Assembly: GCF_005771435.1 (NCBI RefSeq) | Contig: NZ_VANI01000009.1 | Coordinates: 274,703-338,702 of the forward strand | From: Microbulbifer harenosus | GTDB lineage: Bacteria > Pseudomonadota > Gammaproteobacteria > Pseudomonadales > Cellvibrionaceae | Direction: 5' to 3' | DNA length: 64,000 bases | Notes under the pieces: generated by a model | The model's input: the letters and a program-made list of their open reading frames with translations, nothing else | Told to the model about the DNA's origin: nothing | Database searches by the model: none | Part shown: piece by piece, positions 1-8,871 of the stretch | Position numbering within the stretch: position 1 is the first letter of the stretch | Layout: each line of letters starts with the position of its first letter | Program-made: the position numbers and the translations under genes

Positions 1-656
1 TCTCCCGGTGGACATACGAGCAGGGTATCGGGGCCGACAATGTCATCCACCATGATGTCCAGATCGGCCACATGGGCAGCGGACTGCAGGCCAATCTTGA
101 ATTCGCCGGCATCGAACTTCCAGGTCTTGCGCCACGCCAGGGCACTGTCTGCACGGCCGGTGCCCGCAGGCCCCCCATCCGTATTCAGGCCGTAAGTACC
201 ACTGGCAAGGCCACCGGATACGTTATACCAGTCGGTAATGTAGGTAACCTCGTAGTAGACCCCCCATTGTTTTCCCGCGGAGAACTCTCCCCAGGTGGGG
301 TGCTTTGCAAATGCGTGGCCCTGGCGGAGGTAAAGCGATTGCAGTTCATCGCCTGGCATCGCCTGCTGATCCCCTTGTATCACGAGCGTCTGCGCAGAGT
401 TGATTGCGCGAACACCCCATTCCAGATTGAAGCCAGTATCCCATAAGTCATAGGCGGGGACGTTCAAGCCAAAGCGGATACGCGAGGCTCCATTCTGCAT
501 TGCGGTATCGCCAAAAGTGTTGACCATGTGCGCGCTGAACCACCCCTCCATGTACAGTGTGACCTGATTGGACTGGTAGATGGGGACCGCCCCGGCGCCG
601 GAAGCCGCGGCAATGCTCACTGCCGCCAGAAGTCGCGCGTGGAGTTTCTTATTCAT
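1..656 (-). CDS. Outer-membrane porin, C-terminal part outside window
   Basis: The reading frame is open from an ATG at 656 to the window edge, giving 218 codons. The N-terminus is a signal peptide (MNKKLHARLL, then an Ala/Gly-rich stretch ending near residue 23). Mature sequence has alternating beta-strand character with aromatic girdle residues. The stretch from about residue 128 (GKQWGVYYEVTYITDWYNVS, then GGLASGTYG and a GTGRADSALAWRK stretch) is typical of Gram-negative porin-superfamily proteins that form general or substrate-specific trimeric channels. Substrate cannot be told from this part. It is transcribed toward the window start, away from the methyltransferase at 923; the roughly 265 bases between hold both promoters. 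Confidence 0.75.
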   Translation of the reverse strand, partial: MNKKLHARLLAAVSIAAASGAGAVPIYQSNQVTLYMEGWFSAHMVNTFGDTAMQNGASRIRFGLNVPAYDLWDTGFNLEWGVRAINSAQTLVIQGDQQAMPGDELQSLYLRQGHAFAKHPTWGEFSAGKQWGVYYEVTYITDWYNVSGGLASGTYGLNTDGGPAGTGRADSALAWRKTWKFDAGEFKIGLQSAAHVADLDIMVDDIVGPDTLLVCPPG

Positions 657-922
657 GCCCTGATCTCTTGCTCGCATGCATCGCATTGCGTCGGGCAGCG
701 GTGCTGCATAGAAATTTCCTCACTAGCTAAAGTAGAACAACCCATTGTTCCGGGGTGCAAGAAATGGATCTTGTGCGCGCGATTGGCAGTGCGGGCATTT
801 TTTTGGTCGAATACACCGCATCCAACGCGGATGAAAGATGCTCGGGCGCAGTGGCTTGAAATGCCAAAATCCAGCGCCAGATTAGCAATCGTAAAAATGG
901 TTAAACCGAGGAGGCGCGCGCT

Positions 923-1540
923 TTGGCAGAAAACAACTCTCTCAGCCGGCAGATGTTTGGTCTAACGGTGCGCAAAAACGCGCATCCGGACATGCGCCGG
1001 CTTCGGCGGGAAGCGGGGGATGCTAGCCTGCACGGTAACAAGTTCTGGAAGAGTTCCTGCCTGACGATGGATTACCTGACGAAGAATCCCCTGATCAAAG
1101 GTGCGCGGGTTCTGGATCTGGGATGTGGCTGGGGGCTGGGTGGAATTTTCTGTGCCAAGGCATTTGACGCGAAGGTGACCTCGCTGGACGCGGACCCCTC
1201 TGTATTCCCCTTTGCGGAGTACCACGCGGCGCTGAACGGTGTGGAAATCAAAACCTGGCATTGCCGTTACGAAAAGGTTACCCAGGCGGCGCTGGCAGAA
1301 TTCGATGCGGTGATCGGCACCGACATCTGTTTCTGGGACAAGCTCGAAGCGCCGCTTTTCAATCTTACGCGCCGCGCACTGCGTGCCGGTGTGGACCGCA
1401 TTGTGCTGGTTGATCCGGGAAGGCCGCCGTTCCGGCAGTTGGCCGAGCGTGCGGTGGAAAAACTCGACGCTGGTTATTTCGAGTGGCAGACTCAGCGTCC
1501 AATCAAGGCTACAGGCTGCATCCTGCACGCCTGTGCATAG
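923..1540 (+). CDS. Class I SAM-dependent methyltransferase (small METTL-like)
   Basis: 205-residue Rossmann-fold methyltransferase. Motif I reads VLDLGCGWGLGG around residues 63-74, followed by an acidic residue in SLDAD for the SAM ribose and by FDAVIGTDICFWD as motif IV. It has no extra substrate domain and resembles the short stand-alone protein or lysine methyltransferase-like group; the target is unknown. The start is TTG at 923, chosen because a strong Shine-Dalgarno (GAGGAGG, 908-914) sits eight bases upstream and the region before it lacks similarity. It precedes msrA on the same strand with a gap of about 90 bases, so co-transcription is possible. Confidence 0.75.
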   Translation: MAENNSLSRQMFGLTVRKNAHPDMRRLRREAGDASLHGNKFWKSSCLTMDYLTKNPLIKGARVLDLGCGWGLGGIFCAKAFDAKVTSLDADPSVFPFAEYHAALNGVEIKTWHCRYEKVTQAALAEFDAVIGTDICFWDKLEAPLFNLTRRALRAGVDRIVLVDPGRPPFRQLAERAVEKLDAGYFEWQTQRPIKATGCILHACA

Positions 1541-1633
1541 GAACCGCTGAATCACTAGTGCGCAAGCGCCTGGCAGCGCTCACGCGCTATGTTTTTCAAG
1601 AGTCTCCTCTCAACCCTTCATTTGAGGTTTGCA

Positions 1634-2263
1634 ATGCACTACGACAAATCCAGTATTCCCTCCGCCGACGATGCCCTGCCGGGCCGCGCGGATGCAATGC
1701 CTATCAGCGGGAAACACTTTGTGTCCGGGCATCCGATGAAACCGCCGTTCCCAGCGGGACTGGAGCAGGCGGTATTCGGTATGGGGTGTTTTTGGGGTGT
1801 CGAGCGGCTGTTCTGGGAGGTGGATGGGGTTTACGTCACTGCCGCCGGGTATGCCGGTGGTCATACGCCAAACCCGAATTACCGCGAAGTGTGCAGTGGC
1901 GGTACCGGTCACGCGGAAGTGGTGCTGGTGGTATTCGATCCCGCCAAAGTCAGTTATGAGGAACTACTGCGTTACTTCTGGGAAGAGCATGACCCTACCC
2001 AGGGTATGCGCCAGGGCAATGATCTGGGCACGCAGTACCGCTCCTGTATATACACCTACGGCGATGAGCAGTTAGCCCAGGCAAAGGCGTCAGAAAAGGC
2101 CTTTCAGCAGGCGCTTCAGGAAAAAGGGTTCGGAGCCATCACCACCGAGATTCGCCCCGCGCCGGAGTTTTTTTACGCGGAAGAGGATCACCAGCAGTAT
2201 CTGGCCAAGAATCCCGGCGGCTACTGTGGTCTTGCCGGTACCGGCGCCTGCCTGCTGCGCTGA
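1634..2263 (+). CDS. msrA: Peptide-methionine (S)-S-oxide reductase MsrA
   Basis: Reduces methionine-S-sulfoxide in proteins and free methionine, using thioredoxin. The 209-residue protein has the catalytic [11 protein letters not shown] motif with nucleophile Cys52, the [13 protein letters not shown] block, [20 protein letters not shown] and the C-terminal [12 protein letters not shown] stretch with probable resolving cysteines. It is the long E. coli-type MsrA with an N-terminal extension containing DALPGR. An in-frame ATG exists at 1589, but the ATG at 1634 is preferred: it follows a TGAGGT ribosome site and matches the usual N-terminus. Its TGA directly abuts the stop of the convergent sulfurtransferase gene, with no base between them. 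Confidence 0.95.
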   Translation: MHYDKSSIPSADDALPGRADAMPISGKHFVSGHPMKPPFPAGLEQAVFGMGCFWGVERLFWEVDGVYVTAAGYAGGHTPNPNYREVCSGGTGHAEVVLVVFDPAKVSYEELLRYFWEEHDPTQGMRQGNDLGTQYRSCIYTYGDEQLAQAKASEKAFQQALQEKGFGAITTEIRPAPEFFYAEEDHQQYLAKNPGGYCGLAGTGACLLR

Positions 2264-3124
2264 TCAGGTATCAGAAGACTCAGTGCGCGGATACAGGATG
2301 TGTGCGCACCAGTCGCTCCAGCTGCCGGGGTAGAGCCGGGCTTTGCGTCCGATCAGCTGTAGTGAAAACAGATTGACACAGGCGGTTACGCCCGAACCGC
2401 AGTAGCACACGATGTCGTCGTCGGCGGGAATACTTTGCCAGTGCTCTTTCAACACGGGCAGGGGTTTAACATAGCCATTGTCGTCGGTCACACCCTGCCA
2501 GGGTTTGTTGACGGCTCCGGGAATATGGCCTGCAATGGGGTCGATCGGTTCTTCATTGCCCAGGTAGCGTTTGTTATCGCGGGCATCTACCAGTTGCCAG
2601 GGCGGATTTTCCAGGTGCGGATAGATGTCCTCGTAATGCAAGAGTTGGTCAGCGTTGGCGGTTGCGGAGAAACTGCCTGTTGCGGTGGGTATTGCCACAC
2701 CGGTTTCGATGTCCAATCCCGCCGCTTTCCACCCGCTGAAACCGCCATTCAGGATGGCGACTCTCTCGTGCCCGAAATATCTCAGCAACCACCAGGCGCG
2801 CGCGGCAAAGGCGAAGCGCTGATCGTCGTAGACAACAACCTGGGTTTCGGCACTGATGCCGGCGCCGCGGGCAAATTCTGCAAATTGTTGCGCGGTGGGG
2901 AAGGGGTGGCGGCCGCCGTAGCGCGCGCAGGGCGCAGACAGGTCCCGATGGAGACTGGCGTAGCGGGCTCCGGGTATATGGCCATCGAGAAACGCCCGCT
3001 TTCCGGCTCCGGTATCCGCAAGATCGTAGCGGCAGTCGAGAATGACGATTTGGTCACTGCCTTGCGCCCGCTGCGCAAGCAACAGTGCCAGTTCGGAGGC
3101 TTCAACCAAACTCTGATAGTTCAT
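2264..3124 (-). CDS. sseA: 3-mercaptopyruvate/thiosulfate sulfurtransferase
   Basis: Two-domain rhodanese of 286 residues. The inactive N-terminal rhodanese fold covers roughly residues 10-135 (ILDCRYDL, HIPGARYASLH, FARGAGI, VVYDDQ) and the catalytic one residues 165-280. The active loop is CGSGVTA with nucleophile Cys242; this loop form is the one of mercaptopyruvate sulfurtransferases (SseA) rather than the CRKGVT of classical thiosulfate enzymes. It transfers sulfane sulfur from 3-mercaptopyruvate to cyanide or thiols and links cysteine breakdown to sulfur trafficking. Convergent with msrA, sharing the gene boundary. No signal peptide is visible, so it is cytoplasmic. Confidence 0.9.
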   Translation of the reverse strand: MNYQSLVEASELALLLAQRAQGSDQIVILDCRYDLADTGAGKRAFLDGHIPGARYASLHRDLSAPCARYGGRHPFPTAQQFAEFARGAGISAETQVVVYDDQRFAFAARAWWLLRYFGHERVAILNGGFSGWKAAGLDIETGVAIPTATGSFSATANADQLLHYEDIYPHLENPPWQLVDARDNKRYLGNEEPIDPIAGHIPGAVNKPWQGVTDDNGYVKPLPVLKEHWQSIPADDDIVCYCGSGVTACVNLFSLQLIGRKARLYPGSWSDWCAHILYPRTESSDT

Positions 3125-3187
3125 AGCTACTGCTTTTTTCTAATCGTTATGGGGCCAAATTAAGTCCCCGAACCGGATTTGTCCAGC

Positions 3188-4912
3188 TCAGTGTGCCTCC
3201 GAATAGCGGCTTCCGGCGGGTGTCTGTCGCAGCCGTTGCGCCTCTTCTTTTTCTTCTGCGGACTGAACTGTCTTTTCTTCCTCGGGCCGCGGCGAGACCG
3301 CCGTTTCGTCTTCTGAGTTCAATTCCTGTTTTGCGCGCTCTGCTTCCAGTTCCGCGATTTTTTTCTCAAGCTCCGCCTGCTGCGCCAGTTCTTCCCTGCG
3401 GCAGCTGGCCGCCGTTTCCGCTACGGGCTGTAGTGGTTCATTGAGGAATGCGGCGGCCGCCTGTTCGGCACAGTCGCTCGCGGAAATAACATCGTGAGCC
3501 AGCTGGGGAAACAATAGCCATTGGTGATTCGGCAGTTTTTTGCGCGCAGTGTTGGCGTCTTCGGCGGAGAGTACCGGGTCCAGTGCGCCGTGCATCACCA
3601 GGGTTGGCACTTCGGTTTTGATGGCGCGGGATTCGATCAGGGCCGCCGAGGGAATGGCCCAGATACGGCACTGTATCTGCATCATGTCGATGTCCGAGCG
3701 CACCGAGCCGCCCAGGGTGCCGCTGGTGGCCGCCGACTGGCGTGCCTGCTCGAAGTCCACAAAAGGCGCTTCCTCGTAACAGAAGTGGCTGATACCGGCG
3801 GCGTCGCCAAAATTGGGGTCGAGCACCAGACCCATGAAATTCGCAATGGCGGGTTTCAGCAGCTCTGCCTGTTCGGACTCCAGCTCCTGAATGATGGCCG
3901 GCAATTCCTTGTAGAAATTTTCGTTGTACAGCGCCTGGAACAGAACTCGCAACAGGCGCTGACCGGAGAGCACGAAGGGGTACGATTTGCTCGGATGAAT
4001 ATTGCCGGTGTCCACCGTGAGTGGTGATTCGTCCAGCTTCTGCACCACGGCCTCCAGGCGGCGCTTCAGATCCGGATAGCGCTTGTTGCATTCGGCATCT
4101 TTGCTGCAGTAGTCGATGCCGCGCTGGTAGGCAGCGATTACATCCTGGGGCAGTTGCTGGGTGTAGATAATGTTGGGGAAGACCGCGCTGTTCAGCACCA
4201 TGGCGCGCACCGAGTCGGGAAAATCCCGCGCGACGGTGAGCGCGTAGCGGCTCGCATAGGACACGCCGTACAGATTCAGTTTGGGAACGCCCAACGCCTG
4301 GCGCAGGGCTTCGACGTCTTTGGCCACCGCAGCGCTGTTGTACTGGGCGAGATCGGCGGTTTCACTCAGCCGGCTATAGCAGCGCTCCATGCTGTAGGTG
4401 AATACCCGTGATTCTTCGTCCGTACTGAGATTGCGGGTAAATGCCAGGTCGGCGTCTTTGATGAACTCGTCGCAGGCAAGCCTTGGTGAAGCCATACCGG
4501 TACCGCGGGGGTCGATAACGATCAGGTCGCGGCCGTCTTCAACACTCATGCCGGCGTAGTTGACCCACAGCCAATCGCTGGCATTCTCAGGTTCCAGTCC
4601 CATGCTTGCGCCAGGGCCGCCGGCACCCAGGTGGAGCAGCGGTTCTTTATCCGGATCGGTAATATTCGCGAAAAAGCGCACTACCGGAAACTGGATCTTG
4701 CGCCCGGCGGGTTTGGCGTGATTTTCCGGCACTTCCATCATGTAGCACTGGGTGGTCGGCCAATTGCTCTCGGTATCGAACCAGCAGGGTTTTGGAATCA
4801 GGCGGCTGACGTTCTGGGGCGCCGACTTTTCTTCGGGGGCGCAACCGGTGGTGGCGAACAGAACCAGAGAGAAAAACAGTGTCAGGGCGGCTGCTGAAAA
4901 GCGTGTGGGCAT
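3188..4912 (-). CDS. Alpha/beta-hydrolase lipoprotein (TAP-like) with charged tail
   Basis: A 574-residue protein starting MPTRFSAAALTLFFSLVLFA then TTGC, a signal peptide with a weak lipobox (Cys24), so probably a lipoprotein. The hydrolase core has the oxyanion stretch LGAGGPGASMG, nucleophile motif GVSYA, a late Asp (HGALDPV) and His (FPQLAHD), as in proline-iminopeptidase/TAP-type hydrolases such as mycobacterial and Streptomyces exported peptidases. The last about 90 residues are a Glu/Lys/Arg/Gln-rich predicted coiled coil, absent from typical family members. The frame stays open upstream to 5377, but that part lies inside the channel gene and is rejected as coding. It follows that gene after 35 bases, a likely operon. 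Substrate unknown. Confidence 0.8.
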   Translation of the reverse strand: MPTRFSAAALTLFFSLVLFATTGCAPEEKSAPQNVSRLIPKPCWFDTESNWPTTQCYMMEVPENHAKPAGRKIQFPVVRFFANITDPDKEPLLHLGAGGPGASMGLEPENASDWLWVNYAGMSVEDGRDLIVIDPRGTGMASPRLACDEFIKDADLAFTRNLSTDEESRVFTYSMERCYSRLSETADLAQYNSAAVAKDVEALRQALGVPKLNLYGVSYASRYALTVARDFPDSVRAMVLNSAVFPNIIYTQQLPQDVIAAYQRGIDYCSKDAECNKRYPDLKRRLEAVVQKLDESPLTVDTGNIHPSKSYPFVLSGQRLLRVLFQALYNENFYKELPAIIQELESEQAELLKPAIANFMGLVLDPNFGDAAGISHFCYEEAPFVDFEQARQSAATSGTLGGSVRSDIDMMQIQCRIWAIPSAALIESRAIKTEVPTLVMHGALDPVLSAEDANTARKKLPNHQWLLFPQLAHDVISASDCAEQAAAAFLNEPLQPVAETAASCRREELAQQAELEKKIAELEAERAKQELNSEDETAVSPRPEEEKTVQSAEEKEEAQRLRQTPAGSRYSEAH

Positions 4913-4947
4913 AATCGGGTACGTCTGGATTGATGGTTTCCCGGCGC

Positions 4948-5574
4948 TCAGGGGCCGGGTCTGGGGCCGATGCGGGCAATGGGCGCGGACAGGTTCCAGC
5001 GCAGCGCCGCGAGGCGGATACTCAGGGTAACGAGGATCGCAATCGCCACGACGGCTTTGCCCGGCAGAGCCTCGATGTCGTCCAGTATCACCAGAGCCGC
5101 GGCGCCACTCAAGGCCGCGGTGGCATAAATTTCGCGCCGCAGCAGCAGGGGGATGTCGCCACAGAGGATGTCGCGGATCAGGCCGCCAAAGGTACCGGTC
5201 ATCACGCCCATGACGATGGCGATGGCGGGGGAGTGGCCGAGATCTAGGACTTTCTGGGTGCCGATCACCACAAAAACCGCAAGCCCGGCGGCGTCGGCGA
5301 TCATCAGCAGGCGCATGGGCACCTGCAGGTAGCGAATGAGGTAGAAGCTGATGATCCCGGTGGCCACGGCGATCCACAGGTAGTGGCTGTCGGTGAGCCA
5401 GAAAACCGGCACATTCAGAATGATGTCGCGGGTGGTGCCGCCGCCAACGGCGGTCACGCAGGCGAGAACCACCGCGCCGAACAGGTCCATCTGCTTATGA
5501 CCGGCCGCCAGTACACCGGTAAAGGCGAAAACGACGATGCCGATCAGGTCGCACCAGTACAGCAGTTGTTCCAT
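4948..5574 (-). CDS. TRIC-type cation channel family protein (YadS/YicG-like)
   Basis: 208 residues, about seven membrane segments. It contains the two inverted copies of the family domain, each with its glycine-rich motif: AVGGGTTRDIIL near residue 43 and TFGGLIRDILCGD near residue 128. The family (UPF0126, related to trimeric intracellular cation channels) forms homotrimeric K+-permeable pores in the inner membrane; the physiological role in bacteria is poorly known. The start at 5574 gives the usual MEQLLYWCDLIGIVVFA N-terminus. It leads the hydrolase-lipoprotein gene on the same strand. Upstream lies the long hairpin repeat at 5675-5837. Confidence 0.88.
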   Translation of the reverse strand: MEQLLYWCDLIGIVVFAFTGVLAAGHKQMDLFGAVVLACVTAVGGGTTRDIILNVPVFWLTDSHYLWIAVATGIISFYLIRYLQVPMRLLMIADAAGLAVFVVIGTQKVLDLGHSPAIAIVMGVMTGTFGGLIRDILCGDIPLLLRREIYATAALSGAAALVILDDIEALPGKAVVAIAILVTLSIRLAALRWNLSAPIARIGPRPGP

Positions 5575-5674
5575 GGAGAAGAATTCACGCGTAGGTTTAC
5601 AGTCAGCGGAGGATTATGGTGGGACTTGGGAAGAAGGTACAGAGTGCGCGGCGGCTTGAATGGAGCGGTGTGGC

Positions 5675-5837
5675 GGTACTGCTACCGGGCGCCGCCTTGT
5701 AAGACACGGGCTAGGCGCCCCCCCTTAACCCATCCATGGGGGCTCTTCCGCGAGGTGGCCCGGCCGCTCCATGTATTCGCGGCGCCTTCGGCCCCTCTCG
5801 CGGAAGGTCTTACAAGGCGGCGCCCGGTATCAGTACC
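5675..5837. repeat. Long intergenic hairpin, family 1, copy A
   Basis: 163-bp element between the channel gene and glutaryl-CoA dehydrogenase. Outer arms 5675-5705 and 5807-5837 are inverted repeats matching at 30 of 31 positions. A nested inverted repeat (CTTCCGCGAG 5745-5754, CTCGCGGAAG 5797-5806) lies inside. The stretch GCTAGGCGCCCCC is shared with copy D. It has no open reading frame and no T-run, so it does not look like a simple terminator. This is the most divergent of the four copies. Confidence 0.8.
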
Positions 5838-5872
5838 TTCGCATCACGCGAAGTGGTGCTGATCAAGCAATG

Positions 5873-7060
5873 TTAGAAAAACGCCTGCAATCCAGTCTGC
5901 GCACGCCCCAGAATCAGCGCGTGCACATCGTGCGTCCCCTCGTAGGTGTTCACCGCTTCCAGGTTCATCACATGGCGGATCACATGGAATTCATCGGCAA
6001 TACCGTTGCCGCCGTGCATATCGCGGGCGATGCGGGCGATGTCGAGGGCCTTACCGCAGTTATTGCGTTTCACCAGCGAGATCATCGTGGGGTCGAAGCC
6101 GGTTTTCTGTTCGTCCATCAGGCGGCCAACCCGCAGTGATCCCTGCAGGCCCAGGGCGATTTCGGTCTGCATGTCTGCGAGCTTTTTCTGGAACAGCTGG
6201 GTCTGGGCCAGCGGCTTGTTGAACTGCTTGCGGTCGAGGCCGTACTGGCGTGCCGCGTGCCAGCAGAATTCGGCGGCCCCGAGTGCGCCCCAGGAGATGC
6301 CGTAGCGCGCGCGGTTCAGGCAGCCGAAGGGACCGCCGAGGCCTTTGATATCGGGGAAACGGTGGTCTTCGGAGACGAAGACATTGTCCATCACGATTTC
6401 GCCGGTGATGGACGCGCGCAGGGAGAACTTGCCTTCAATCTTCGGCGCGCTCAGACCTTCCATGCCTTTTTCCAGCACGAAGCCGCGGATATCGCCTTCG
6501 TCGTCCTTGGCCCAGACCACAAAAACGTCGGCAATCGGGCTGTTGGTGATCCACATCTTGGAGCCGCTGAGGCGGTAGCCGCCGTCTACTTTCTTAGCGC
6601 GGGTTTTCATCCCGCCGGGGTCGGAGCCGGCGTCCGGTTCGGTGAGGCCGAAGCAGCCCACCCATTCGCCGGTGGCGAGTCTGGGCAGGTATTTCTCTTT
6701 CTGGGCTTCGCTGCCGTAGGCGTAAATCGGGTGCATGACGAGGCTCGATTGCACGCTCATGGCGGAGCGGTAGCCGGAATCGACGCGCTCCACCTCGCGC
6801 GCCACCAGGCCGTAAGACACGTAGTTGAGGCCGGCACAGCCGTAGCCGTCGATGGTGGAGCCCAGCAGGCCCAACTCGCCCATCTCATTCATGATCTCGC
6901 GGTCAAAAATCTCGTGGCGGTTGGCTTCGAGCACCCGCGGCATCAGTTTGGATTGGCAGTACTCGCGGGCGGTGTCGCGGATCATGCGTTCTTCGTCGGA
7001 GAGCTGGCGATCCAGCAGGAGGATATCGTCCCAGTGCGCCAAAGGCTGGTTTTTGCTCAT
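5873..7060 (-). CDS. gcdH: Glutaryl-CoA dehydrogenase
   Basis: FAD enzyme of the acyl-CoA dehydrogenase family that oxidises and decarboxylates glutaryl-CoA to crotonyl-CoA in lysine, tryptophan and glutarate breakdown. The 395-residue protein has [17 protein letters not shown] at the N-terminus, [21 protein letters not shown] (FAD and substrate contacts), [21 protein letters not shown], and the catalytic base Glu374 in [15 protein letters not shown], the arrangement specific to GcdH rather than to short- or medium-chain dehydrogenases. The ATG at 7060 gives the usual N-terminus; the frame is open further upstream without similarity. No LysR regulator lies next to it. A motif shared with the CoA-transferase gene at 20747 lies about 210 bases upstream. 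Confidence 0.93.
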   Translation of the reverse strand: MSKNQPLAHWDDILLLDRQLSDEERMIRDTAREYCQSKLMPRVLEANRHEIFDREIMNEMGELGLLGSTIDGYGCAGLNYVSYGLVAREVERVDSGYRSAMSVQSSLVMHPIYAYGSEAQKEKYLPRLATGEWVGCFGLTEPDAGSDPGGMKTRAKKVDGGYRLSGSKMWITNSPIADVFVVWAKDDEGDIRGFVLEKGMEGLSAPKIEGKFSLRASITGEIVMDNVFVSEDHRFPDIKGLGGPFGCLNRARYGISWGALGAAEFCWHAARQYGLDRKQFNKPLAQTQLFQKKLADMQTEIALGLQGSLRVGRLMDEQKTGFDPTMISLVKRNNCGKALDIARIARDMHGGNGIADEFHVIRHVMNLEAVNTYEGTHDVHALILGRAQTGLQAFF

Positions 7061-7386
7061 GGTTCGGGTCCGTGCGGTTTGTGGTTTGCGGATTTCGGGC
7101 ATTCGCCGCGCATTCGGGGCAGCCCATCTCTCTTTGTTCAATCTTAGGCAAATGGCCGGCGACTCTCGGGTTCCGGCGAAGGCAAGGTGCTCCGCGGAAG
7201 CGAAGTGGCGCCGCGTCCGGTTCGAATACCGGGTCATCATAGCCGACCTGTTCCGGGACTTCGATAATGTGATCACTTTTTTGCGGGTGGATTGCAGCGG
7301 ATTATGCGGGATGGTCGTTTTCTCGCCGGCAGGTAAACAAACGTAAAACGCCTTGGCGCCCCGGTGGAAATTTCGATAATGGGTAA
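7061..7386. other. Intergenic region between gcdH and efflux operon
   Basis: 326 bases separating the divergent gcdH and outer-membrane efflux genes; it should hold both promoters. The only distinctive item I see is the GTGATCAC palindrome in TGTGATCACTTTTT (7268-7281). No credible short gene was found. Confidence 0.5.
7268..7281 (+). promoter_or_regulatory. Candidate operator TGTGATCACTTTTT
   Basis: A 14-base string with a perfect 8-base palindrome GTGATCAC. An identical 14-mer occurs immediately before the ribosome site of the CoA-transferase at 20747. Because the two genes would catalyse consecutive steps of glutarate use, a shared transcription-factor site is a reasonable inference. It could instead serve the efflux operon that starts at 7387. 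Confidence 0.4.
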
Positions 7387-8871
7387 ATGCGGTTATTTCG
7401 AATAGAAATTATGGGCTTTTTGCCGAAGTTGACCTTAGTGGGTGCCTTGACGGGCGCGCTTTCCCTGACTGCCTGCGGCAACCAGCCGCTGCCACCTGAG
7501 CTGCCACAACAGACTCTCGGGTTGCCCCAGCAATTCAGTGCTTCGGGTTCACTTGCGCCGGATCAGCGCTGGTGGTTGAGCTTTGGCGATTACGAGCTCG
7601 ATCAGCTGGTGAACATGGCGCTCGCTGCCAATCCCGACCTACAGGCCACCTATTGGCGTCTGCAGCAGGCCGATGCCGCCGCGGCCCAGGCGCGCAGCGG
7701 TTTTTGGCCGCGTCTCACCGGTACCCTGGAAAATACCGAGCAGCGCCGTGCTTCCACCAATGACTTTGATTTTTCCGGTGCCGAGAACGAAGGCAACAGC
7801 TGGAGCGGTAGCCTTGCCGCCGGTTACGAGGTGGATCTGTGGGGCCGGGTGCGCAGTGGCGCGCGCGCGGCGGAGGCGGCGCGCCTGGCCCAGGAGGACA
7901 GCCTGCAGATCGCGGCGCTGACCCTGGTGGCGGAAGTCTCCGGGGTCTGGATGCAACTGCAGGAAGCCTGGGGGCAGCAGCGCCTGCTCGCTCAACAGCT
8001 GGAGATCAATCGCAAAACCCTGCGTGCGCTGGAGTTGCGATTTGGCGGGGGTGTCGGCGCAGCGGCGGACGTATTGCAGCAGCGACAGCTGGTGCAGCAG
8101 TCACTGCAGGAGCTGGACCAGAGCCGCGCGGACGCCCGGATTCTCCTGACCCAGTTGGCCGCACTGCTCGGCACCAGTGGGGAGGAGTTGCCGGCGTTTG
8201 TTCACCAGCGCGAGGCGCTGCCGGATCTGCCCGCGTTGCCCGCCACGGGTGTGCCGTCGGAGTTGCTGCTGCGCAGGCCGGATGTGCGCCGCGCCCAGCG
8301 CGAGTTGCTGCAGGGGCATTACCTGGCGGACCAGGCCTGGGCGGAGCGCCTGCCGGCACTGACGCTCAGCCTGTTTTTCAGCGGTGGCGGTCGTTCGCTT
8401 TCGGATATTGCCGAAGACTGGCTGTTGAATCTGAGCGCGGCCATCGACGGTGTGATTTTTGATGGCGGCAATCTGGCCGCCGCCGAGCGCCAGCAGAAGG
8501 CGGTGGAGCAGGAGCGCTGGGCGGCGTTTCGCAATACGGTGATGCAGTCACTGTCGGAGGTGGAGCAAGCGCTGATCAATGAAGAGGCTATTCGCGAACG
8601 CCTGCGGCATCTCGAAACACGCTCGCTGCTGGCGGATCAGATCACTGTGCGCCAGCGGCGCGCCTACGGCCGCGGTACGGTGGATTTTCTCAATGTACTG
8701 ACCGCCACCAATAATCAACAATCTCTCGAGCGGCAGCTGCTGACAGCGCGCCGCGAACTGCTGGAAAACCGGGTAACACTGTACCGAGCGCTTTCCGGGG
8801 GACTGCCGGCAGACGATCTGCCCGCGCCCGCGGCGGTAGAGCTGGAAGTTTACCGGGCGGAGAACAACTGA
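7387..8871 (+). CDS. Outer-membrane efflux lipoprotein, NodT/OprM family
   Basis: 494 residues. A signal sequence ends in a lipobox (LSLTAC, Cys30), then two TolC-type repeats rich in Ala/Gln/Leu coiled-coil helices (for example [20 protein letters not shown] and [15 protein letters not shown], a hallmark of this family). It forms the outer-membrane duct of a tripartite pump. An alternative ATG at 7411 would give a shorter signal peptide ([15 protein letters not shown]) and may be the true start, since neither site has a strong ribosome site. Its TGA overlaps the ATG of the adaptor gene by one base; the three genes form one operon. Confidence 0.92.
   Translation: MRLFRIEIMGFLPKLTLVGALTGALSLTACGNQPLPPELPQQTLGLPQQFSASGSLAPDQRWWLSFGDYELDQLVNMALAANPDLQATYWRLQQADAAAAQARSGFWPRLTGTLENTEQRRASTNDFDFSGAENEGNSWSGSLAAGYEVDLWGRVRSGARAAEAARLAQEDSLQIAALTLVAEVSGVWMQLQEAWGQQRLLAQQLEINRKTLRALELRFGGGVGAAADVLQQRQLVQQSLQELDQSRADARILLTQLAALLGTSGEELPAFVHQREALPDLPALPATGVPSELLLRRPDVRRAQRELLQGHYLADQAWAERLPALTLSLFFSGGGRSLSDIAEDWLLNLSAAIDGVIFDGGNLAAAERQQKAVEQERWAAFRNTVMQSLSEVEQALINEEAIRERLRHLETRSLLADQITVRQRRAYGRGTVDFLNVLTATNNQQSLERQLLTARRELLENRVTLYRALSGGLPADDLPAPAAVELEVYRAENN

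Noticed and set aside
4913..5377. Upstream extension of the TAP-like hydrolase to 5377
   Set aside because: Runs out of frame through the channel gene and is Arg/His/Pro-rich; the signal peptide starts at 4912.
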